From Pseudomonadota bacterium (GTDB lineage Bacteria; Pseudomonadota; Gammaproteobacteria; Burkholderiales; Gallionellaceae): 10,881 nt of DNA. This document shows, one piece after another, positions 5,961 through 10,881 of the stretch. Location: contig JAJZUH010000054.1 of assembly GCA_021847165.1 (NCBI GenBank), positions 1 through 10,881 of the forward strand, in the 5' to 3' direction. The notes beneath the pieces are model-generated. The model did not search any database. It had not been told where the DNA came from and saw only the letters and a program-made list of their open reading frames with translations. The first letter of the stretch is position 1. Each line of letters begins with the position of its first letter. Position numbers and translations under genes: made by a program.

Positions 5961-8645
5961 GTGCTGAAATCAATTCTTAAAGCCTTAATTTACATTGCCT
6001 GCGTGGCGGGTTATTCCATCGCCAGTGCGGCCGGGTTGGGGGGCATCAATGTCACTTCCTCCTTGGGTCAACCGCTGAAGGCAGAGATTGAACTGGTTTC
6101 TGTCGGCAAGGAAGATAAGACCACCCTCAGGGCGAAACTGGCGTCTGTCGACGCATACAAGAATGCCGGCATCGATTTCCCATATAACCTGCCCAAGCCC
6201 AGATTCCAGATCGAGGAAGGTAGTGGCGGCGCGCAGTACGTAAAAGTGACAACGCTGCAACCGGTGAACGAGCCATTCGTCACGCTGCTGGTCGAATTGA
6301 GCTGGTCTTCCGGCAAGCTGCTGCGGGAATACACTTTCCTGCTTGATCCCGTTGACTACAAACCCGAACAACCCAAGACCGAAGAATTGAAACCGATCCT
6401 GGCAGTGCCGGCTGTTGCGCCAGCGCCTGCCCCGGTCGCGGTTTCCGAACCTGTCGCGGCGGAAACGCTGGCTGAGCAACCGGTTGCCACGGAAGCTGCC
6501 TCAGCTCCGGCGGCCGCTGCTGCGGTTGCCGAAAGCGCAGTGGCTGCTGCGCCCGCAACAGAAGCTGCTCCGGTCGAGCAGGCTCCGGCCGAGCAGGCCT
6601 TGGCGCCGGCGAGTGCACCTGCCGCGGCTTCGGCGATCGAAGTCACTCCGGTGACGCAGGATGCGCTGAGCAAGGAAGAGGCGCTGGCCGAAGCGGCGCC
6701 GGTTGCTGCGCCAGAACATATCACCGTGGTGCGTGGCGACACGCTGGCCAAGATTGCGGCACAGATCAAGCCGGCGAATGTCAGCCTGGAGCGCATGCTG
6801 GTGGCGTTGTACCGCGAGAACGCCGGTGAGTTCGACGGCCATAACATGAACCGGATTCGGGCCGGCAAGATACTGACCATCCCGCAGAGCGATGCGGTGA
6901 AGATGCTGCCGCAAGCCGATGCTGAAGAAGAAGTTCGTGCGCAAGCGGCCGACTGGAACGTCTACCGGCAGAAACTGGCGGCGGCCCGTACCGCAAGAGC
7001 GGAGCGCGAAGGCAAACAGGAAGCCGCAGGCAAGATCAGCACGGCAGTGACCGACAAGGCTACTGCAAGCAAGGAACCGGCTAAAGAGGTGCTCAAGCTG
7101 TCCAAGGGTGAAGCGCCAAATGACAAGGCGGTAGGTGGCGGCAAATCATCCGCGCAAGACAAGGTCATGGCCAAGGAAGAGGACGCGATCGCCAAGGGCA
7201 AGGCATTGAAAGAAGCGCAGGAGCGAACCGCGATTCTGGAAAAGAACGTCCAGGATATGAAGCGTCTGGCCGAATTGAAGAAAGAGGCGGCACCTGTTTC
7301 TGCCCCGGCTGCGGCAGTCGCGATGGATGCGGTTTCGGCAGTGCAAGCAGCGAGCGCCCCTGCGCCGGCCAAACCCAAGCCCAAGGTCGTCGCCCCCAAA
7401 GTTGTCGAACAGCCTTCCCTGGTCGACCAGTTGCTGGATGAGCCGCTCTACATGGCAGGTGCGGCAGCTGTGGTGCTGGCGCTGGGCGGATTGGGTTTCA
7501 TTGTTGCGCGTCGCGGCAAGCAGGGCGGCAAGAAGCCGGCGGCAAAAAAGAGTGACAAGGACAAGCTGGAAGACGAGGGCAGTGCGACAGGCAGGATGGC
7601 CTCCCCGGTCGCACCATCGCCGGAGACGGGCGACTTTACCAGCACCTCTACGCCGACAGCAGCTCCAGTTGCCAGTGCAGAGTCCGAGGAAGTGGATCCG
7701 ATCGGTGAAGCGGATCTGTTCCTGACCTTCGGGCGCGATGCGCAGGCCGAGGAAGTGCTGAAAGAAGCCCTGAAGAAGAACCCGAACAACAATCCGGTCA
7801 AACTCAAGCTGCTGTCGATCTATGCCAGCCGCAAGGATGCGAACGCTTTCTACAGTTACGCCCGCGAGATCAAGGAGTCCGGCGATACCACGGCCTGGGA
7901 GCAGTCCGCCGCGATGGGGCGTGAGCTGGATCCAGGCAATCCGTTCTATGGCGGAGATGCGAGCGCCGCGCAGCCACGCGAGAGCAAGGTCGAGGCAGCA
8001 CCGGCCGCTGCTCCGGCGGTGGACTTCGATCTCGGCTTCGGTTCGCCGGCGGCGCCAACTGCCTCGACTTTCGGCCAGAGTACCGTCGTGATCGAGGCGC
8101 CCTCGGCACAGGAAAAGACCACCATCATGTCGTCGGAAGAGCTGCAAAGCGCCATTCAGGCCACGCCGATGGATTTCGACATCACCGGCACGAATCCTGG
8201 CGTTCCGACCGCGAACACGACGGGAACCGGCCAGGATGCGACCGTGGCACTGAACATGGACGACCTGGTGTTCGACGTGACGGCGACCCACCCCAAGATA
8301 CCGGCAGCCACGGCATCCGCACCGGCAGCGCCCGCAGACGACGGCGGCCTGACGTTCACGCTCGATTTCCCGACCGAGAGCATGCCGAAAGCGGTTACAC
8401 CGGTCCGTGATCTGGGGCTGGATGAGATCACCCTGAATCTGGACAAGCCCGCAGCTTCCGGCGGGGCGGCAAGCCCAGAGCTGAAGGACGAGCATTGGCA
8501 GGAAGTCGCCACCAAGCTTGATCTGGCCAAGGCCTATCAGGAGATGGGCGATGCCGCTGGTGCGCGCGAGATACTGGAAGAAGTGCTGCGCGATGGTGAC
8601 GAGCAGCAGCGTAGCGCTGCCCAGACCTTGATGCAGCAGCTGTAA
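5961..8645 (+). CDS. fimV: FimV/HubP-like polar scaffold protein with LysM and TPR-type C-terminal domain
   Basis: FimV-family proteins sit at the cell pole, bind peptidoglycan, and organise type IV pili, flagella or chromosome-partition partners. This 894-residue protein has the family layout. A signal peptide spans 1-24 and ends at the classic AAGLG. A conserved N-domain (25-135, with SSLGQPLKAEIEL) follows, then an Ala/Pro-rich linker (146-250), a LysM domain (253-308, ITVVRGDTLAKIA to ILTIP), and a charged, probably coiled-coil stretch (330-445). A single membrane span lies at 495-516, followed by RRGKQGGKK. The cytoplasmic part has a helical repeat region (579-660), a low-complexity acidic region with two similar motifs at 737-749 and 769-781, and the FimV C-terminal helix pair (843-894). 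The start is GTG at 5961, with AAGGG 7 bases upstream; it is the start that gives the full signal peptide. FimV lies after asd and before truA. Confidence 0.93.
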   Translation: MLKSILKALIYIACVAGYSIASAAGLGGINVTSSLGQPLKAEIELVSVGKEDKTTLRAKLASVDAYKNAGIDFPYNLPKPRFQIEEGSGGAQYVKVTTLQPVNEPFVTLLVELSWSSGKLLREYTFLLDPVDYKPEQPKTEELKPILAVPAVAPAPAPVAVSEPVAAETLAEQPVATEAASAPAAAAAVAESAVAAAPATEAAPVEQAPAEQALAPASAPAAASAIEVTPVTQDALSKEEALAEAAPVAAPEHITVVRGDTLAKIAAQIKPANVSLERMLVALYRENAGEFDGHNMNRIRAGKILTIPQSDAVKMLPQADAEEEVRAQAADWNVYRQKLAAARTARAEREGKQEAAGKISTAVTDKATASKEPAKEVLKLSKGEAPNDKAVGGGKSSAQDKVMAKEEDAIAKGKALKEAQERTAILEKNVQDMKRLAELKKEAAPVSAPAAAVAMDAVSAVQAASAPAPAKPKPKVVAPKVVEQPSLVDQLLDEPLYMAGAAAVVLALGGLGFIVARRGKQGGKKPAAKKSDKDKLEDEGSATGRMASPVAPSPETGDFTSTSTPTAAPVASAESEEVDPIGEADLFLTFGRDAQAEEVLKEALKKNPNNNPVKLKLLSIYASRKDANAFYSYAREIKESGDTTAWEQSAAMGRELDPGNPFYGGDASAAQPRESKVEAAPAAAPAVDFDLGFGSPAAPTASTFGQSTVVIEAPSAQEKTTIMSSEELQSAIQATPMDFDITGTNPGVPTANTTGTGQDATVALNMDDLVFDVTATHPKIPAATASAPAAPADDGGLTFTLDFPTESMPKAVTPVRDLGLDEITLNLDKPAASGGAASPELKDEHWQEVATKLDLAKAYQEMGDAAGAREILEEVLRDGDEQQRSAAQTLMQQL

Positions 8646-8662
8646 TTGGCTGGATCGAACCG

Positions 8663-8690
8663 AACGGCAGCCTGCATGGCTGCCGTTTTC
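8663..8690 (+). terminator. Rho-independent terminator after fimV
   Basis: A perfect 10-base-pair stem, AACGGCAGCC (8663-8672) with GGCTGCCGTT (8678-8687), encloses a 5-base TGCAT loop. It is followed by TTTTC and ATTT. It begins 18 bases after the fimV stop and ends 12 bases before the start codon of the next gene. This is the only convincing intrinsic terminator in the window and marks the end of the leu/asd/fimV block. Confidence 0.88.
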
Positions 8691-8701
8691 ATTTGGACCG
8701 T

Positions 8702-9322
8702 ATGAAACTGATTCCGCATTCTGCCGTGCAGATCGTCATCTGGCTGTTGCTCGCCTTGCTGGCGCAACACCTGCAGCCATTGCCGTTGCTGGCGATGAGC
8801 GTGGCCTTGTGCGGGCTGGCTTTGCGACTGTGCCCGCAGCAGTTGCTGAGTCTGTTGCGGCGCACGCGCTGGATCATGTTTTCCCTGCTGCTGATCTATG
8901 CCTACACCACTTCAGGCACGGCGCTGTGGCAGCCGCTCGGGGTCATGGCGCCTACGCGCGAAGGGCTGCTGGACGGATTGCTGCAACTGGGGCGCCTGCT
9001 GAGCGTGTTGGCCGGTCTGGCCATCCTGCTGGAACTTTTGCCGCAGTCGCAGCTTATCAGCGGGCTGTATACCCTGGCATATCCGTTGCGCTGGTTGGGC
9101 TTTTCGCGAGAGCGTATCGCGGTGCGCCTGGCGTTGACGCTGGAATATGCCGAATCCGCCATGCGCGATACGGCGGCCGACTGGAAATCGACCATCGGCA
9201 GCGCCCTGCGGCGAGAAGGTGCCGGCGGTACGCACATCGAGATAGGGCTGCAGCCGTTCGGGATGGTCGACCTGCTGTTGCTGGCGGCAGCAGCGGCGCT
9301 GTTGATCGGGGTATGGCAATGA
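8702..9322 (+). CDS. Polytopic membrane protein resembling EcfT/CbiQ transporter T-components
   Basis: A 206-residue, leucine-rich inner-membrane protein. Likely hydrophobic spans are about 8-22, 26-45, 57-70, 98-113 and 188-204. The middle (REGLLDGLLQLGRLLSVLAG, then LPQSQLISGLYTLAYPLRWLGFSRERIAVRLALTLEY) resembles the CbiQ/EcfT fold in which a cytoplasmic helical region couples ABC ATPases to substrate-binding S subunits. The usual Ala-Arg-Gly coupling motif is not evident, and no ATPase or S-component gene is adjacent. Transport is therefore inference, and it could be a divergent or repurposed relative. The ATG at 8702 is preferred over an in-frame TTG at 8693, which would fall against the terminator. 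The Shine-Dalgarno match is poor (GGA at 8695-8697). The stop overlaps the truA ATG as ATGA, indicating coupled translation. Confidence 0.75.
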   Translation: MKLIPHSAVQIVIWLLLALLAQHLQPLPLLAMSVALCGLALRLCPQQLLSLLRRTRWIMFSLLLIYAYTTSGTALWQPLGVMAPTREGLLDGLLQLGRLLSVLAGLAILLELLPQSQLISGLYTLAYPLRWLGFSRERIAVRLALTLEYAESAMRDTAADWKSTIGSALRREGAGGTHIEIGLQPFGMVDLLLLAAAAALLIGVWQ

Positions 9323-10086
9323 GGATTGCGCTCGGTGTGGAGTACGACGGCAGCGGCTACTACGGCTGGCAGAGTCAACCCGATGTGCCGAACGTGCAGG
9401 ATGCGTTGCAGGCGGCATTGAGCGGCATTGCCGGCGAGGGCATCTCCGTCCTGGCCGCCGGGCGAACCGATACCGGCGTGCATGCGCTGGAGCAGGTGGT
9501 GCATTTCGATACCGGAAGCAGCCGCCCGCTCGGTGCCTGGGTACGCGGCACGAACGCGCTGTTGCCGAGGGACATCGCGGTACTGTGGGCGCTTCCCGTT
9601 ACGGAAGAGTTCCACGCGCGTTTTTCGGCACAGGCGCGCAGCTATCAGTATGTGCTCGTCAACCGCCCATCTCGTCTTGGTGTGCATCATGGCAAGGTTG
9701 GCTGGTTCCATGCGCCGCTGGATGTCGAATCCATGCGCGAGGCAGCCGGGCATCTGCTGGGCAGGCACGACTTCAGCTCGTTCCGCTCTGCCGAATGCCA
9801 GGCCAAGACGCCGGTCAAGCATCTGCAGCGGCTCGATATTCGCCAGCTGGGGGATACCCTCATCTTCGACCTCACCGCCGATGCCTTTCTGCATCACATG
9901 GTGCGCAACATCCTCGGCTGCCTGGTCTATGTCGGCAAGGGCAAGCATCCGCCGTCATGGATGAAAGAGGTGCTGGAGCATCGCAACCGCACGCATGCCG
10001 CGCCCACCTTCGCGCCGGACGGGCTTTACCTCAAGCGCATCCACTATGATCGCAAATGGAACCTGCCGCAGTTGCAGTTCGAATAG
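9319..10086 (+). CDS. truA: tRNA pseudouridine(38-40) synthase TruA
   Basis: TruA converts uridines 38, 39 and 40 in the anticodon stem of many tRNAs to pseudouridine, which helps reading-frame maintenance. The 255-residue protein starts with IALGVEYDGSGYYGWQ, the family N-terminus, and carries the catalytic Asp51 in AAGRTDTGVHALEQ. Further family segments are HDFSSFRSAECQAK, and FLHHMVRNILGCLVYVGKGK near the C-terminus. The ATG at 9319 overlaps the upstream stop (ATGA) and sits 7 bases after GGGG (9308-9311). An in-frame ATG at 9313 would add Met-Ala but leaves only one base after that purine run. The overlap suggests expression together with the membrane protein upstream. Nothing in the sequence departs from the family pattern. 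Confidence 0.97.
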   Translation: MRIALGVEYDGSGYYGWQSQPDVPNVQDALQAALSGIAGEGISVLAAGRTDTGVHALEQVVHFDTGSSRPLGAWVRGTNALLPRDIAVLWALPVTEEFHARFSAQARSYQYVLVNRPSRLGVHHGKVGWFHAPLDVESMREAAGHLLGRHDFSSFRSAECQAKTPVKHLQRLDIRQLGDTLIFDLTADAFLHHMVRNILGCLVYVGKGKHPPSWMKEVLEHRNRTHAAPTFAPDGLYLKRIHYDRKWNLPQLQFE

Positions 10087-10090
10087 CGGG

Positions 10091-10096
10091 TAAAAT
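10091..10096 (+). promoter_or_regulatory. -10-like TAAAAT box just before trpF
   Basis: TAAAAT is five of six bases identical to the sigma70 -10 consensus and lies 6 bases before the trpF ATG. A transcript from it would begin at or next to the start codon, giving a leaderless or nearly leaderless message. No -35 match is found 15-18 bases upstream, and the 16-base truA-trpF gap has no close Shine-Dalgarno sequence. The call rests on a single hexamer and its position. Confidence 0.35.
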
Positions 10097-10102
10097 AGCG
10101 CC

Positions 10103-10735
10103 ATGACCCGAATCAAGATCTGCGGCCTGACCCGCGAACAGGACATCCATGCCGTCGCCAGCCATGGCGCGGACGCCTTGGGGCTGGTGTTTTACGAAAA
10201 AAGCCCGCGCCATGTTTCCGTACCGCAAGCAGCTGGATTGGCCCGTGCCGTGCCGCCATTTTTGACGGTGGTCGGGCTGTTCGTGAACCCGACTGTCGAT
10301 TACGTGCGCGAAGTGCTGGCAAAAGTGCCGCTGGATGTGCTGCAGTTCCATGGCGAGGAAGCGCCTGAATTCTGCGCCAGCTTCGGCAAACCTTACCTCA
10401 AGGCGATACGGGTCAAGGCGGGGGTGGATTTGGTAGAATGCGCGGCCCGCTATGTCGGGGCGCAAGGTCTGTTGCTCGACGCTTATGTCGAAGGCACCCA
10501 GGGCGGCACCGGCGAATCGTTCGACTGGGCGCTGATCCCGCACAATCTGCCGTTGCCGGTGATCCTGTCCGGCGGGTTGCATGCCGGCAACGTGGCGCAA
10601 GCGGTCGCGCAGGTGCAACCTTACGCGGTGGACGTGTCCAGCGGTGTGGAGGCAAGCAAGGGAATCAAGGATGCGGCGAAGGTCGCCGCGTTCATCAAAG
10701 AGGTTAAGAACGTTGACTTACAGTTATCCAGATAA
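10103..10735 (+). CDS. trpF: Phosphoribosylanthranilate isomerase
   Basis: TrpF performs the Amadori rearrangement of N-(5'-phosphoribosyl)anthranilate to CdRP, the third step of tryptophan synthesis. It is a single-domain TIM barrel of 210 residues, a normal monofunctional length with no TrpC fusion. The catalytic pair is visible: Cys7 in IKICGLT and Asp126 in LLLDAYVEG. The phosphate-binding GGTGESFDW (134-142), ILSGGL and DVSSGVE segments follow the usual order. The ATG at 10103 gives the standard [10 protein letters not shown] start. It lies 16 bases after truA, with no good Shine-Dalgarno site but a TAAAAT box immediately upstream. The last 23 bases overlap the proposed start of trpB in another frame, so translation of the two is probably coupled. 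Confidence 0.97.
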   Translation: MTRIKICGLTREQDIHAVASHGADALGLVFYEKSPRHVSVPQAAGLARAVPPFLTVVGLFVNPTVDYVREVLAKVPLDVLQFHGEEAPEFCASFGKPYLKAIRVKAGVDLVECAARYVGAQGLLLDAYVEGTQGGTGESFDWALIPHNLPLPVILSGGLHAGNVAQAVAQVQPYAVDVSSGVEASKGIKDAAKVAAFIKEVKNVDLQLSR

Positions 10736-10881
10736 GAGCGGCCACTTCGGCCAATTCGGCGGCATCTACATGGCCGAGACGCTGATCCCGGCCGTGGAGG
10801 AACTGCGCCAGCAGTACCTGCGCTTCCGCGACGATCCCGAGTTCAAGGCCGAATTCGCCTACGAACTGAAGCACTATGTGG
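10713..10881 (+). CDS. trpB: Tryptophan synthase beta subunit, 3'-truncated by window edge
   Basis: The first 56 residues of TrpB are visible. In the complete enzyme the beta subunit uses PLP to join indole, channelled from TrpA, to serine. The sequence [19 protein letters not shown] matches the conserved TrpB N-terminus (usually GHFGxYGGxFVxETL). The PLP lysine and the rest of the barrel are beyond the window. No ATG or GTG lies in frame near the expected N-terminus. The best start is TTG at 10713, giving (M)[11 protein letters not shown], with AAAGAGG (10697-10703) 9 bases upstream inside trpF. This places the first 23 bases within the 3' end of trpF. The next in-frame ATG would cut into the conserved motif, so TTG is favoured. 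A trpA gene is expected downstream but not seen. Confidence 0.92.
   Translation, partial: MTYSYPDKSGHFGQFGGIYMAETLIPAVEELRQQYLRFRDDPEFKAEFAYELKHYV

Noticed and set aside
6396..6710. Ala/Pro-rich tract in fimV as an unusual repeat insertion
   Set aside because: Such a linker between the N-domain and LysM is normal for FimV proteins and shows no exact DNA repeat unit.
7146..8495. A 449-codon open frame on the minus strand inside fimV, and similar long antisense frames at 3559-4557 and 8902-9948
   Set aside because: These are mirror frames of well-recognised plus-strand genes, with no family signatures and biased Arg/Cys/His-rich composition.

Overview
The window reads as a compact, high-GC chromosomal segment from a betaproteobacterium. 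The main evidence is the gene order leuC - small secreted protein - leuD - leuB - asd - fimV - truA - trpF - trpB, which I recall as a conserved betaproteobacterial arrangement. The protein sequences suggest the Nitrosomonadales/Gallionellaceae side of the class, but that assignment is tentative. All genes lie on the plus strand. I see no insertion sequences, CRISPR arrays, tRNA/rRNA genes or phage genes.

Layout. Positions 1-1100 hold the 3' two thirds of a long-form (type 2) 2-isopropylmalate synthase, leuA. A 169-base gap follows, carrying a good sigma70-type promoter and Shine-Dalgarno site for leuC. leuC, a 78-residue secreted entericidin-like protein and leuD are packed with a 3-base gap and then a 1-base overlap. 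leuB follows after 28 bases, so all leucine-specific biosynthesis enzymes lie here. An 87-base gap with two GGGTT/AACCC hairpins separates leuB from asd (aspartate-semialdehyde dehydrogenase). After a 125-base gap comes fimV, which encodes a large FimV/HubP-like polar scaffold protein with LysM, one membrane span and a cytoplasmic TPR-type tail. A clear rho-independent terminator ends it at 8663-8690.

The second transcription block starts 12 bases after the terminator. It has a 206-residue membrane protein resembling EcfT/CbiQ but without ABC partners, overlapping truA (tRNA pseudouridine synthase) by 4 bases. trpF comes next, and then the start of trpB, which appears to use a TTG codon inside the 3' end of trpF.

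Together the window covers leucine synthesis (leuA, leuC, leuD, leuB), the aspartate-family branch (asd), cell-pole/pilus organisation (fimV), tRNA modification (truA) and tryptophan synthesis (trpF, trpB). It is mostly conserved housekeeping DNA, and I do not see an obvious new multi-gene system. The points most worth a second look are the lipobox-less entericidin-like protein, the mutually exclusive hairpins before asd, the orphan EcfT-like protein, and the non-standard starts of trpF and trpB.
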